Shown here: positions 24,609 through 33,351 of the stretch, piece after piece
Layout: each line of letters begins with the position of its first letter
How positions within the stretch are numbered: position 1 is the first letter of the stretch
Translations under genes and position numbers: made by a program
NCBI GenBank assembly: GCA_913061505.1
Contig: CAJXSO010000022.1
Coordinates: 1 to 42,102, forward strand
Source of the DNA: an uncultured Lutimaribacter sp.
GTDB lineage: Bacteria > Pseudomonadota > Alphaproteobacteria > Rhodobacterales > Rhodobacteraceae
Length of the DNA: 42,102 bases
Direction of reading: 5' to 3'
Notes under the pieces: model-generated
Seen by the model: the letters and a program-made list of their open reading frames with translations, nothing else
The model's database searches: none
What the model was told of the DNA's origin: nothing

Positions 24609-24661
24609 CAATATTGCGCTAACATTTTCCGCCCTGCGGCATTTTTTTGTCGCAGCGCAGC

Positions 24662-24687
24662 AAAAAGGCGCCCGCAGGCGCCTTTTT
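24662..24687 (-). terminator. Terminator of phbA
   Basis: A perfect 11-bp stem (AAAAAGGCGCC at 24662-24672, GGCGCCTTTTT at 24677-24687) around CGCA. Read leftward it ends in T's, 19 bases after the phbA stop. It separates phbA from phbB. Confidence 0.88.
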
Positions 24688-24705
24688 ATATGTTTATGGC
24701 GCCGG

Positions 24706-25881
24706 TTATGGGCGCTCGAGGCACATGGCAACGCCCATGCCGCCGCCGATGCACAATGTGGCCAGGCCTTTTTTGGCGTCGCGGCGCTGCATTTCAAACA
24801 GCAAGGTGTTCAGAATGCGGCAGCCCGAGGCGCCGATGGGGTGGCCAATGGCGATGGCGCCACCGTTCACATTCACGATCTCGGGGTCCCAGCCCATGTC
24901 TTTGTTCACGGCGCAGGCCTGTGCGGCAAAGGCTTCGTTGGCTTCCACAAGATCCAGATCTTGGGCCGACCAGCCCGCCTTTTCCAGCGCTTTGCGGCTG
25001 GCGTGAATGGGGCCCACGCCCATGATCGCGGGGTCAAGCCCTGCGGTGGCGTAAGAGGCGATGCGCGCCAGCGGCTGCAGGCCGCGGCGCTCGGCCTCGT
25101 CTGCGCTCATCAGCAAAACGGCCGCGGCCCCATCGTTGATGCCCGAGGCATTGGCCGCCGTTACGCTGCCGTCTTTGGTGAAGGCCGGGCGCAGTTTCTG
25201 CATGCTTTCCAGCGTGGCGCCGTGGCGAATATATTCGTCTTGGTCCACCACAATATCGCCCTTGCGGGTGGAAATGGTGAAGGGCACGATTTCATCGGCG
25301 AATTTGCCGGCCTTTTGCGCGGCTTCGGCCTTGTTTTGGCTGGCCAAGGCGAATTCATCCTGCATATCGCGGCTGATCTGCCATTTGGCAGCCACGTTTT
25401 CGGCGGTTTGGCCCATGTGGTAGCCGTTGAACGCATCCCACAGGCCGTCTTTAATCATCGAGTCGATGTATTTTACATCGCCCATTTTGTGACCGGCGCG
25501 CAGATGCGCCACATGTGTGGAAAGCGACATGTTTTCCTGGCCGCCAGCGGCAACAATCGCGGCATCGCCCAGCTGAATATGCTGGGCGCCAAGGGCCACA
25601 GCGCGCAACCCCGAGCCGCACACCTGGTTGATGCCCCAGGCAGCGCTTTCGATGGGCAGGCCCGCGTTCACATGCGCCTGGCGCGCCGGGTTTTGGCCCT
25701 GGCCTGCGGTTAATACCTGACCAAGGATCGTTTCCGAGACTTCGGATTTGTCAATTCCGGCGCGTGCGACGATTGCCTCTAGGACGGCAGCGCCCAGATC
25801 ATGGGCAGGCGTATTGGCAAACGAGCCAAGAAATGAACCGACAGCCGTACGGGCTGCGGAAACGATTACGACATTGGTCAT
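24706..25881 (-). CDS. phbA: Acetyl-CoA C-acetyltransferase (beta-ketothiolase)
   Basis: 391 residues, the standard length. The nucleophile is C88 in [11 protein letters not shown], the His is H347 in IGHPIGASG, and the second Cys is C377 in [18 protein letters not shown] is also conserved. It condenses two acetyl-CoA to acetoacetyl-CoA, the first step of PHB synthesis, and also works in the reverse direction. GGAGG precedes the ATG. The gene ends at its own terminator, so phbA and phbB are neighbours but probably separate transcription units. Confidence 0.96.
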   Translation of the reverse strand: MTNVVIVSAARTAVGSFLGSFANTPAHDLGAAVLEAIVARAGIDKSEVSETILGQVLTAGQGQNPARQAHVNAGLPIESAAWGINQVCGSGLRAVALGAQHIQLGDAAIVAAGGQENMSLSTHVAHLRAGHKMGDVKYIDSMIKDGLWDAFNGYHMGQTAENVAAKWQISRDMQDEFALASQNKAEAAQKAGKFADEIVPFTISTRKGDIVVDQDEYIRHGATLESMQKLRPAFTKDGSVTAANASGINDGAAAVLLMSADEAERRGLQPLARIASYATAGLDPAIMGVGPIHASRKALEKAGWSAQDLDLVEANEAFAAQACAVNKDMGWDPEIVNVNGGAIAIGHPIGASGCRILNTLLFEMQRRDAKKGLATLCIGGGMGVAMCLERP

Positions 25882-25949
25882 AGGGTCCTCCAGCTTTGCA
25901 AAGGGGACGCCGTGCCGCAGACTTGCGGGCAGGCCCCGCCTTACCCGGC

Positions 25950-25978
25950 GTCATAGCTGAATTGCCGCATCGCGGCAA
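25950..25978 (-). promoter_or_regulatory. Likely phbA promoter with overlapping inverted repeat
   Basis: On the minus strand TTGCCG (25978-25973), a 17-base spacer and TATGAC (25955-25950) form a promoter about 70 bases before phbA. The inverted repeat TTGCCGC-ATC-GCGGCAA (25962-25978) covers the -35 and part of the spacer and could be an operator. A further palindrome, CTTTGCAAAG (25894-25903), lies in the leader near the ribosome binding site. Confidence 0.5.
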
Positions 25979-26010
25979 CATGGCTTTGCTGCCTTCTTTT
26001 GGCGCAATGG

Positions 26011-26856
26011 CTAAGCATCCGCTGGGTGGGCCTGCCCCGCCATCTGCCAGGGCGGTTGCAAGGTGGGGGCGCCGTGGAAATAGCCCTGTTGGCAATCCAC
26101 ACCTGCGGTGGCCAGCCATGCGGCATCGGCTGCGCTTTCCACGTTTTCTGCCACGGTAAACATATCGAATTGGCGGGCGATGGCCAAAAGCGCCTTGGTC
26201 AGCACCTGGTTGTCGGGGGTTTTGGCGATGGCGCGAATGAACTGCCCGTCTATCTTTAGAATATCAAAGTAAAATTCCCGCAAATACCGCAGCGAGGTGG
26301 CCCCCGCCCCGAACTGATCCAGCGCGAAAGACACGCCCTTGCGCTGGTATTCCAACATAAAGCCGCCCAGAATTTCGGGCACCAGCATGGCAGATGTTTC
26401 GCTGACCTCTAGTATCAGCCGCTGGGCCACTGTGGGGTTGGCCTGTAGCCCCTTGCGCAGGGTTTTGATCCATCTTGGGTAGCCGATCGAGCGGGCTGAC
26501 ATATTCAACGACAGCCGCAGCCCCGGCACCCGGGCCAGGCACCGCAGCCCCATATCCAGCGCGACACAATCCAAAATGCGCCCCAGCTCGGTTTCTTCGA
26601 TGGTTGTGATGAACTCTTTCGCCGGTATCACCCGGCCCGTGTCATCCAGCACCCGAATCAGCCCTTCGTAAAAGGCAATGCTGTGGGGCGGGCGCGCGGC
26701 CACCACTGGCTGAAAGGCCAGCAACACCTCTTTGTGGTGCAGGGCGGCCGCGACCATTTTCAATGTATCAGAATCGCGGCTGGCCACAGCCAAATCCAGG
26801 GCCGAGGGGCCACCCCCCAGGGGGGGCTGTTTTTGCGAGCGTTGGGCGCGGTGCAT
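26011..26856 (-). CDS. EAL-domain protein with altered metal-binding motif
   Basis: 281 residues, a stand-alone EAL domain with a short N-terminal extension and no membrane segment. Most c-di-GMP phosphodiesterase residues are present: E64 (EGL in place of EAL), N118 (LNMSARS), E150 (LEVSE), D180, K201 (LKID), E237 (AENVE) and Q257 (QGYF). The normally paired aspartates of DDFG are D180-Q181 (DQFGAGATS), so the second metal ligand is lost. It may be a weak enzyme or a c-di-GMP-binding effector. GGAG precedes the ATG. The TlpA-like gene lies 90 bases upstream on the same strand. Confidence 0.85.
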   Translation of the reverse strand: MHRAQRSQKQPPLGGGPSALDLAVASRDSDTLKMVAAALHHKEVLLAFQPVVAARPPHSIAFYEGLIRVLDDTGRVIPAKEFITTIEETELGRILDCVALDMGLRCLARVPGLRLSLNMSARSIGYPRWIKTLRKGLQANPTVAQRLILEVSETSAMLVPEILGGFMLEYQRKGVSFALDQFGAGATSLRYLREFYFDILKIDGQFIRAIAKTPDNQVLTKALLAIARQFDMFTVAENVESAADAAWLATAGVDCQQGYFHGAPTLQPPWQMAGQAHPADA

Positions 26857-26946
26857 ATCTTTCTCCAGCGGTGGGCAGGGGCACTCTGCGCCCCAAGCCT
26901 TACCAAGCGGTGAAAGCCAGCATTTGCGCCAAATTTTCGGCTTTGC

Positions 26947-27546
26947 TTATTGCGCGGGCATCAAGCTGCGCAAAATCGCCTTGGCACTGTCTGATGCCCA
27001 ATCGGCATCGCCTTGCAGGCGGGCAATTTCATGGCCATCGGGGGCCACAATCAGGGTGGCGGGCAGCCCCAGCACCCCCATGGCGCGCGCAAGGCTTGAA
27101 TTGGCATCATTGTGCAAGGGCAGGTTGGTCACACCGATTTCATCGAAAAAGGCCTGCATGGCCTGCGGTGCATTGCGCCCCGTGGCAATTGTAACCACCT
27201 CGAATGCATCGCCTCCCAATTCGGTTTGCAACTCGGCCAGCATCGGCATTTCCTTGCGGCAGGGCGCGCACCAGGTGGCCCAGAAATTCACCAGCGTGAC
27301 CTTGCCTTGGTAATCTTGCAGGCGCCCCTGGGTGCCATCTTCGCGGGTAAAGGCCACATCGGCTACGGGTTTGGCGGCCTCGTGAAACTGCAGTTTTTTC
27401 ATATCGCCCTCGCGCAGCGCCTCTAGCGCGGCGCGGTTTTCCAAGACGCTTGGCACAGGTTGCGCCGGGTCTTTCAGGGCCACAGCGGCAATGCCCACAA
27501 TTGCACAGGCGGCGATGGCCGTATAAAGCAACATGGACTTTTTCAT
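26947..27546 (-). CDS. TlpA-like thiol:disulfide oxidoreductase
   Basis: 199 residues from ATG 27546, preceded by GGGAGGAAT. The hydrophobic N terminus ([20 protein letters not shown]) is a membrane anchor or uncleaved signal, so the thioredoxin domain faces the periplasm. The active site is WCAPC (C93, C96) in [15 protein letters not shown], and the cis-Pro loop is LGLPATLIV. Such proteins reduce cysteines in cytochrome c or copper-site assembly, but no ccm or cox gene is near. It is divergent from argH with only 31 bases between start codons. Confidence 0.9.
   Translation of the reverse strand: MKKSMLLYTAIAACAIVGIAAVALKDPAQPVPSVLENRAALEALREGDMKKLQFHEAAKPVADVAFTREDGTQGRLQDYQGKVTLVNFWATWCAPCRKEMPMLAELQTELGGDAFEVVTIATGRNAPQAMQAFFDEIGVTNLPLHNDANSSLARAMGVLGLPATLIVAPDGHEIARLQGDADWASDSAKAILRSLMPAQ
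27501..27527 (+). promoter_or_regulatory. Candidate argH promoter inside the tlpA-like gene
   Basis: TTGCAC (27501-27506), a 15-base spacer and TATAAA (27522-27527) lie in the first codons of the opposite-strand gene. The spacer is short but the -10 is strong. The 31-base gap between the two start codons already holds both ribosome binding sites, so the argH promoter must lie in this neighbourhood. Confidence 0.4.
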
Positions 27547-27577
27547 TCTATTCCTCCCAAGGGGCAAAGGGGCAATT

Positions 27578-28969
27578 ATGGGCGATACTTCCTCGAACCA
27601 GATGTGGGGCGGCCGTTTTGCTGCCGGACCTGATGCGATCATGGAGGCGATCAACGCCTCGATCGGGTTCGACAAACGCATGGCAGCACAAGACATTGCA
27701 GGCTCGCGGGCCCATGCCGCCATGTTGGCAGCGACCGGCATTCTTAGTGATAGCGACGCCGCTGCCATTCGGGAAGGGTTGCTCACCGTTTTGTCAGAGA
27801 TAGAGGCCGGCGAATTTACCTTCTCGACCGCGCTGGAAGATATTCACATGAATGTCGAGGCGCGGCTGAAAACGCTTATCGGCGATGCCGCAGGCCGTTT
27901 GCACACAGCGCGCTCGCGCAACGACCAGGTGGCCACCGATTTTCGGCTGTGGGTGCGCGACCAGATCGATGCCGCCATGGATGGGCTGCAGGCGCTGATC
28001 CGCGCGCTTTTGGCGCAGGCCGAAGCGGGGGCCGATTGGGTGATGCCGGGCTTTACCCATCTGCAAACCGCCCAGCCGGTGACATGGGGCCACCATATGA
28101 TGGCCTATGTGGAAATGTTTGCCCGCGATCTGTCGCGCCTGCGCGATGCGCGCGCGCGGATGAACGAATGCCCGCTTGGCGCCGCGGCGCTGGCTGGCAC
28201 CTCGTTTCCCATCGATCGCGATATGACCGCGCAGGCGCTGGGCTTTGACCGGCCAACCGCCAATTCGCTGGATGCGGTCAGCGACCGTGATTTTGCGCTG
28301 GAATTTTTGGGCGCGGCCAGCATCTGCGCCATGCATCTGTCGCGCTTTGCCGAGGAATTGGTCATCTGGTCATCGGCGCAGTTTCGCTTTGTTACCCTGT
28401 CAGATCGGTTTTCCACCGGCTCATCCATCATGCCGCAAAAGAAAAACCCAGATGCGGCTGAACTGATCCGCGCCAAGGTGGGCCGTATTTTTGGTGCCAA
28501 TGTGGCGCTGATGATGGTGATGAAGGGCCTGCCCCTGGCCTATTCCAAAGACATGCAGGAAGACAAAGAACAGGTCTTTGATGCCGCCGATAACCTGATG
28601 CTGGCCTTGGCCGCGATGGAGGGGATGGTCAAGGATATGACCGCCAACCGCGCCAATTTGGCCGCCGCGGCGGGCAGCGGTTTTTCCACCGCCACGGATT
28701 TGGCCGATTGGCTGGTGCGCGTGGCGGGCATTCCGTTCCGCGATGCCCACCACGTCACCGGCACGCTGGTGGCTATGGCCGAGGCCCAAGGCTGCGATCT
28801 GCCCGATCTGACATTGGCGCAGATGCAATCTGTGCATGCCAGCATCACCGAAGATGTGTTTGGCGTGCTGGGGGTTGAAAACTCGGTCGCCTCGCGCATG
28901 TCATATGGGGGAACGGCGCCCGCACAGGTGCGCGCGCAAGTGGCCCGCTGGAAAGAGGTGTTGGGATGA
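27578..28969 (+). CDS. argH: Argininosuccinate lyase
   Basis: 463 residues from ATG 27578. The start [14 protein letters not shown] is the family's N terminus. The signature loop [12 protein letters not shown] (from residue 281) carries the catalytic serine, and [14 protein letters not shown] and [16 protein letters not shown] are the other conserved regions. It splits argininosuccinate into arginine and fumarate, the last step of arginine synthesis. The stop overlaps the start of a small lipoprotein gene (ATGA). An in-frame ATG at 27533 lies within the divergent gene and was rejected. Confidence 0.97.
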   Translation: MGDTSSNQMWGGRFAAGPDAIMEAINASIGFDKRMAAQDIAGSRAHAAMLAATGILSDSDAAAIREGLLTVLSEIEAGEFTFSTALEDIHMNVEARLKTLIGDAAGRLHTARSRNDQVATDFRLWVRDQIDAAMDGLQALIRALLAQAEAGADWVMPGFTHLQTAQPVTWGHHMMAYVEMFARDLSRLRDARARMNECPLGAAALAGTSFPIDRDMTAQALGFDRPTANSLDAVSDRDFALEFLGAASICAMHLSRFAEELVIWSSAQFRFVTLSDRFSTGSSIMPQKKNPDAAELIRAKVGRIFGANVALMMVMKGLPLAYSKDMQEDKEQVFDAADNLMLALAAMEGMVKDMTANRANLAAAAGSGFSTATDLADWLVRVAGIPFRDAHHVTGTLVAMAEAQGCDLPDLTLAQMQSVHASITEDVFGVLGVENSVASRMSYGGTAPAQVRAQVARWKEVLG

Positions 28970-29145
28970 AACGGCCTGGGGCCATGGCGCGAAGGCTGGT
29001 GGTGGTGCCGATGATCGCGGCGCTGATGGCCTTGGCCGGATGCGGCATCGATGGCGCGCCTGAGCGGCCGGAAAAAACCAAAGGCCGTATCGTTTTATCG
29101 CAGCTGGCCTATCCGGCCGGGGCGGAAAACTTGGCAAAGGGGTAA
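28966..29145 (+). CDS. Small lipoprotein downstream of argH
   Basis: 59 residues. A charged start ([11 protein letters not shown]), a hydrophobic stretch and the lipobox LAGC, with the Cys at about residue 26, mark it as a lipoprotein. The mature part is about 34 residues (start [16 protein letters not shown]). It starts in an ATGA overlap with argH, so it is translated from the same message. Small lipoproteins of the YifL type behave like this, but the assignment is by pattern only. Function unknown. Confidence 0.75.
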   Translation: MKRPGAMARRLVVVPMIAALMALAGCGIDGAPERPEKTKGRIVLSQLAYPAGAENLAKG

Positions 29146-29150
29146 GGGGT

Positions 29151-29471
29151 ATGACGGCACTGCGCTATGGGTATCTGGGCCTGGCCATTTGGGGGGCCAT
29201 TCACCCGATGTATTATTTCCTGACCTATATGCGCGAAACGGGCACGGGTTTGGGCGGGCTTATCGATGCGTGGTATGTGAATGCCTCGACCACGGGGCTT
29301 ACATGGGATTTAACGATTGCCGCCCTGACGCTGACGCTATGGGTGCTGGCCGAAACCTTTGTGCGCCGGAACTGGCTGGCCTTGGTGGCGATCCCGGCCA
29401 CATTTTGTATCGGTGTCAGCTGTGGCCTGCCTCTGTATCTGTTTTTGCGCAGCCGCCCCTTAGCTGCCTGA
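29151..29471 (+). CDS. DUF2834 membrane protein
   Basis: 106 residues with three hydrophobic segments (about 5-25, 50-70 and 75-100). LRYGYLGLAIWGAIHPMYYF and VNASTTGLTWDLTIAALTL fit DUF2834, a family of small membrane proteins of unknown role. It begins 5 bases after the lipoprotein gene. Its 3' end overlaps the convergent dehydrogenase gene by 12 bases. Confidence 0.78.
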   Translation: MTALRYGYLGLAIWGAIHPMYYFLTYMRETGTGLGGLIDAWYVNASTTGLTWDLTIAALTLTLWVLAETFVRRNWLALVAIPATFCIGVSCGLPLYLFLRSRPLAA

Positions 29472-30392
29472 TGCCGATTGTCGCGCCTTGAGCGCGGCGA
29501 TTAATGCGCGATCGCGCGCCTGTTCCAATTCGCCAATACTGCGGCCGGCGGCGGCCTCTTCGATGCCCGCAATCAGCGCGGCTTGGGTTTCTGGGGTCAG
29601 GCTGGGGGTGCCAAGGCTGGCCCAGCGCCGCTCTTGGCTGGGGCCAAGATGGGCCAAATACCCCGCCATGCCGCCCGCGCCCCCGCCCAGATGATAGGCC
29701 ATATGCGCCCCCAACACCGACCAGCGCAGCCCCGGCCCATGTTTCAGCGCCTCGTCCACCGCGCCCACATCGGCAATGCCCTCGGCCACGATATGCACCG
29801 CCTCGCGCCACAGGGCTGCGGCCAGACGGTTGGCGATATGGCCGGTGGCGTCTTTTTTCATCACCACCGGCACCCGCCCGGCCTGCGCATAAACCGCGCA
29901 GGCCCGCGCCACCAAGCCGGCATCGGGCCCATAGATTTCCACCAAAGGCACCAGATGCGGCGGGTTATAGGGATGGGCGGTGATCAGCCGGTGTGGCTGG
30001 GCCATGCCCGGCGCCAGATCTGACCATGTCAGCGCCGAGCTTGACGAGGCAAAAATGCTATGCGCAGGCGCCATAGCCTCGATCTGGGCGAAAAGCGCGT
30101 GTTTCACGGGCACAGATTCGGGGGCGTTTTCCTGCACCAAATCCGCCGCCTCTAGCGCTTGCGCCAGATCGCTGCATATCTGCAGCTGGCCGGTTGCGGG
30201 CTGGCCGTTGAGATCGGCCAAATGCTGCAACGGGCGGTTCATGCGGGCCCGGGCTGTGGCGCGCGCCTCGGCATCGGGATCCCACAGGCGCACCTTTGCG
30301 CCGTGGTGCATGAACAGTGCCGCCCAGCTGCAGCCAATCAGGCCTGCGCCCAAAATCGCGATGGTGGTTTTGTTCAATCCTGTCTCATGCAT
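29460..30392 (-). CDS. 3-hydroxyacyl-CoA dehydrogenase family enzyme (CRYL1/L-carnitine-dehydrogenase-like)
   Basis: 310 residues from ATG 30392, chosen because a GGGGGG stretch precedes it at normal distance. The NAD-binding motif is GAGLIG (15-20) in ILGAGLIGCSWAALF, followed by the acidic residue in LWDPD. QENAPESVPVKHALF, SSSSALTWSDLA, AHPYNPPHLVPLVEI and GHIANRLAAALWREA are the conserved blocks of this subfamily, which includes L-carnitine dehydrogenase and lambda-crystallin/L-gulonate dehydrogenase. It likely oxidises a 3-hydroxy acid. It is divergent from the glutamine-synthetase-like gene, 129 bases apart, so the two may share control. Confidence 0.85.
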   Translation of the reverse strand: MHETGLNKTTIAILGAGLIGCSWAALFMHHGAKVRLWDPDAEARATARARMNRPLQHLADLNGQPATGQLQICSDLAQALEAADLVQENAPESVPVKHALFAQIEAMAPAHSIFASSSSALTWSDLAPGMAQPHRLITAHPYNPPHLVPLVEIYGPDAGLVARACAVYAQAGRVPVVMKKDATGHIANRLAAALWREAVHIVAEGIADVGAVDEALKHGPGLRWSVLGAHMAYHLGGGAGGMAGYLAHLGPSQERRWASLGTPSLTPETQAALIAGIEEAAAGRSIGELEQARDRALIAALKARQSASGS

Positions 30393-30521
30393 GCCTGTGC
30401 CCCCCATTTTGCGCATAAGGTGCGATGGCGCGTGCCAAAGGGCAAGGGGCGCATGCCCGCCCCCTTGACAAGCGCGCCCCGCCCATGCCCAACCAAACCA
30501 CCCCGGCAAAAGGACTGGCAC

Positions 30522-31892
30522 ATGAGCACCCCCACCCCCACAGGCGCCCTGCTGGACGAGGCGCAGGCCTTTTTGGCGGCCCACCCCCAGGTGCAAGCCA
30601 TCGATGTGGTTCTCAGCGATCTGCATGGCATTGGGCGTGGCAAAATTATTCGCCGCCACGAGCTAGAGGGGCTTTATACCGCCGGGCGGGGCATGCCGGG
30701 CACGTTGTTTGCCCAAGGCATCGATGGCGTTGATGTGGCCGATGCGCTGGCCCAGCACGCAGCCGATGGGGGCGACAGCCGCTGTTGGCCGGTGCCCGGC
30801 AGTTTGGGTTTTATGCCCGCCACCGGGCGGGGGGTGGTGCTGGTGCAGATGTTTGGCGCCGATGGCGCCAGCTACCATTCCGATCCGCGCGGCGCGATGA
30901 TGGCGCAGGTGGCGCGGGCGCAGGCCTTGGGCTGGCAGCCCATGGGCGCGATGGAGCTGGAATTTTACCTCACCGATCGCGGCCACGATGGCCAAGGCGC
31001 GCCGCTGTCGCCGCGCGCCCCGCTGACCGGCCGGCGGCTGGCGGGCAACAATTGCATGTCCGTGGACGAGCTGGATGAAATGTCGCCGTTTTTCGATGAT
31101 GTCTATGCCGGCGCGCGCGCCCTTGGCCTGCCATTGGAAACGGTGATCTCGGAATATGCGCAGGGCCAATTCGAGCTGACGTTGCAATATCGCGCGCTAG
31201 ATCGCGCGGCCGATGATATTGTTCTGGCCAAGCGCCTGTTGCGCGCCACCGCGCGCCGCCATGGGTTCGAGGCCTGCTTTATGGCCAAGCCTTTTGGCGC
31301 GCGGTCCGGTTCGGGGATGCATTTGCACCTGTCTCTGGCCGATGCGGCGGGGCAAAACCTGTTTGCCGACCCGGCCGAGGGTGGCTTGGCGCCCATGTTG
31401 CTTGCCGCCATCGGCGGGGTGCGTGCCAGCATGGGCGATAGTATGCTGGCGCTGGCGCCGGGGCTGAATTCGTGGCGTCGCTTTGCCAATACCGTCTATT
31501 CGCCCGCCACCAACAGCTGGGCTGTCGAAGATCGCGGCGTGGCGTTGCGGGTGCCGGGCGGGCAGGGGGGCAGCCGCCATTTCGAGCACCGCGTGGCAGG
31601 CGTGGATGCAAACCCCTATCTATGCGCCGCCATCACCCTGGGCGCTGCGCTGGATGGCATCACAAAAGCGCTGCAACCCGGCGCCCCGGGGCTGGGGGGG
31701 GCTGCCGATCTGCCGCCCTTGCCCGATCACTGGCAAGCCGCGATTGCGCAGTTTCAAGCCGCACCCAGCATGGCGCGGCTATTGGGGCCCCAGCTGCATG
31801 CAGGGTTTTCAGCCCTAAAAATGGCCGAGGCCGCGCAATTGGCGGCCACGGTCACAGATGCTGAATGGCAGCTTTACGGTTTCCGCGTCTAG
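30522..31892 (+). CDS. Glutamine synthetase family protein (gamma-glutamyl-amide ligase type)
   Basis: 456 residues from ATG 30522 (AAGGA upstream); in-frame upstream ATGs lie in the divergent gene. The GS beta-grasp and catalytic domains are recognisable: MELEFYL (E145, E147), EYAQGQFEL (E211, E218), GSGMHLHLSL (H267, H269), and HFEHR (E355, R357) before DANPYL. Loss of the standard N-x-Y-K-R-L block (here ANTVYSPATNSW) places it with the PuuA-like ligases that join glutamate to amines, not with GlnA. The amine is unknown. No puuB/C/D partners are adjacent. An acyl-CoA dehydrogenase gene converges on its end. Confidence 0.87.
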   Translation: MSTPTPTGALLDEAQAFLAAHPQVQAIDVVLSDLHGIGRGKIIRRHELEGLYTAGRGMPGTLFAQGIDGVDVADALAQHAADGGDSRCWPVPGSLGFMPATGRGVVLVQMFGADGASYHSDPRGAMMAQVARAQALGWQPMGAMELEFYLTDRGHDGQGAPLSPRAPLTGRRLAGNNCMSVDELDEMSPFFDDVYAGARALGLPLETVISEYAQGQFELTLQYRALDRAADDIVLAKRLLRATARRHGFEACFMAKPFGARSGSGMHLHLSLADAAGQNLFADPAEGGLAPMLLAAIGGVRASMGDSMLALAPGLNSWRRFANTVYSPATNSWAVEDRGVALRVPGGQGGSRHFEHRVAGVDANPYLCAAITLGAALDGITKALQPGAPGLGGAADLPPLPDHWQAAIAQFQAAPSMARLLGPQLHAGFSALKMAEAAQLAATVTDAEWQLYGFRV

Positions 31893-31899
31893 CGCGGGC

Positions 31900-33057
31900 C
31901 TATACATCCAGCGAGCGGGCGATCAGCTCTTTCATGATTTCGTTCGTGCCGCCATAGATCATCTGCACGCGGGCATCGGTGTAGAGGCGTGCGATGGGGT
32001 ATTCCATCATAAAGCCATAGCCGCCAAACAGCTGCAGGCATTCATGCATCACCTCGTTTTGGGTCTCGGATCCCCAGTATTTCGCCATCGAGGCGGTGGC
32101 GGCATCCAGCGTGCCGGCCTCGGCCCGGGCGATGCAATCGTTGACAAAGGCGCGCAGCACCTCGGCCTTGGTTTTCATCTCGGCCAGTTTGAAACGGGTG
32201 TTTTGAAAATCCATCACGCGTTTGCCAAAGGCACGGCGCCCCTGCACATAGGCAATGGTCTCAGATAGGGCAAAATCAATCGCGCCCAGCGCTGCAATGG
32301 CGATCACCAGACGCTCCCATGGCAGCTGTTTCATCAGCTGGTAAAACCCTTGCCCCTCGTCCTGGCCCAACAGGTTGGTCAGGGGCACTTTGACATCATC
32401 GAAAAACAGCTCGGATGTGTCATTGGCTTTCATCCCCAGCTTTTCCAGGTTGCGCCCGCGGCGAAAGCCCGCTGCATCCTCGGTTTCCACCAAGATCAGC
32501 GACACCCCGCGCGCCCCGGCGGATGGGTCGGTTTTGGCGACAACCACGATCAAATCGGCGGATTGCCCGTTGGTGATAAAGGTTTTGGCGCCATTGATGC
32601 GATATTGGTTGCCGTCTTTCGTGGCGGTGGTGGATACGGCCTGCAAATCTGATCCGCAGCCCGGCTCGGTCATGGCGATGGCGGCCACCCGGCGCCCGGC
32701 CACAAGATCGGGCAGCCAGCGCTGTTTTTGCTCGTCGCTGCCATAGGCCAGCAAATAATGGGTGACGATCGACTGGATGGAATAGCCCCAGCCACAATCA
32801 CCCACCGCCGCCTGTTCGTAAACGGTGATGGCATCAAAGCCCACGCCGCCCCCCGCACCGCCATAGGCCTCGGGCACAGCACCGCCCATCAGCCCCTGCG
32901 CGCCGGCAATTTCCCAAAAGCCACGATCAACCTGGCCTTGCTTGACCCAGGTTGAAATATGCGGAGCCAGATCTTGGGCATAGACGCGCGCGGCCATATC
33001 GGCAAACATGCGATGCTCGTCTGTCACCCATGCGGCACTGGGGGTAAAGAGGCTCAT
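31900..33057 (-). CDS. Acyl-CoA dehydrogenase (LCAD/IVD-type active site)
   Basis: 385 residues, standard length. AMTEPGCGSD (about 128-137) and TFITNGQSADL (159-169) are FAD/substrate-binding signatures. YVQGRRAFGK and LFGGYGFMMEYP follow. The usual catalytic Glu of MCAD-type enzymes (YEGT) is Gly here (YGGTNEI). E248 in PWERLVIA is the alternative base seen in long-chain and isovaleryl-CoA dehydrogenases. It introduces a 2,3 double bond in an acyl-CoA, passing electrons to ETF. AAGGAG precedes the ATG. It is divergent from the Liv-type operon with an encoded acyl-CoA ligase, which may supply its substrate. Confidence 0.93.
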   Translation of the reverse strand: MSLFTPSAAWVTDEHRMFADMAARVYAQDLAPHISTWVKQGQVDRGFWEIAGAQGLMGGAVPEAYGGAGGGVGFDAITVYEQAAVGDCGWGYSIQSIVTHYLLAYGSDEQKQRWLPDLVAGRRVAAIAMTEPGCGSDLQAVSTTATKDGNQYRINGAKTFITNGQSADLIVVVAKTDPSAGARGVSLILVETEDAAGFRRGRNLEKLGMKANDTSELFFDDVKVPLTNLLGQDEGQGFYQLMKQLPWERLVIAIAALGAIDFALSETIAYVQGRRAFGKRVMDFQNTRFKLAEMKTKAEVLRAFVNDCIARAEAGTLDAATASMAKYWGSETQNEVMHECLQLFGGYGFMMEYPIARLYTDARVQMIYGGTNEIMKELIARSLDV

Positions 33058-33177
33058 TTTGATCTCCTTGATCTCCGGTCATTGCGGCGGCCCGGGCTGT
33101 GCGCTGCGGGCTTTTTGCCATGTTGTGCCCAAGAATTATGCACAGTCCAGCGCTGCCTTGGCGTGTCGCTGCGTCAG

Positions 33178-33206
33178 TTGGCGATTTTCTGCACAGCGGA
33201 TATAAG
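33178..33206 (+). promoter_or_regulatory. Likely promoter of the Liv-type operon
   Basis: TTGGCG (33178-33183), a 17-base spacer and TATAAG (33201-33206) form the best promoter in the 314-base gap. Transcription would begin near 33213, leaving a leader of about 160 bases. The inverted repeat GCGGA-N7-TCCGC (33196-33212) brackets the -10 and could be an operator. In the rest of the gap I see no gene; the left end carries the ribosome binding site of the divergent dehydrogenase. Confidence 0.6.
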
Positions 33207-33306
33207 TTCCGCAACGTCATCACACCGCTTTGTGTTGACCCGCACTCAAAAATATGGACGGAATGCGCTATCACCTAGGAGGGGTGGCGCAACTTAAAGC
33301 CGATTG

Positions 33307-33351
33307 GCTGGCGGTTGCTAGAGGCCTGCGCAACCAATGACGTGGGCCAGC
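33307..33351 (+). promoter_or_regulatory. Nested hairpin in the Liv-operon leader
   Basis: GCTGGC (33307-33312) pairs with GCCAGC (33346-33351), and inside it GGTTGC (33313-33318) pairs with GCAACC (33330-33335), leaving a 10-base bulge. An alternative pairing, ATTGG (33303-33307) with CCAAT (33334-33338), would exclude the outer stem. The structure ends 8 bases before the GGGAGG ribosome binding site (33360-33365). It could be a regulated leader, but it fits no known riboswitch I can name. Confidence 0.4.

Noticed and set aside
30465-30470. Perfect TTGACA before the glutamine-synthetase-like gene as a promoter
   Set aside because: No acceptable -10 hexamer lies 15-19 bases downstream, so I did not list it.
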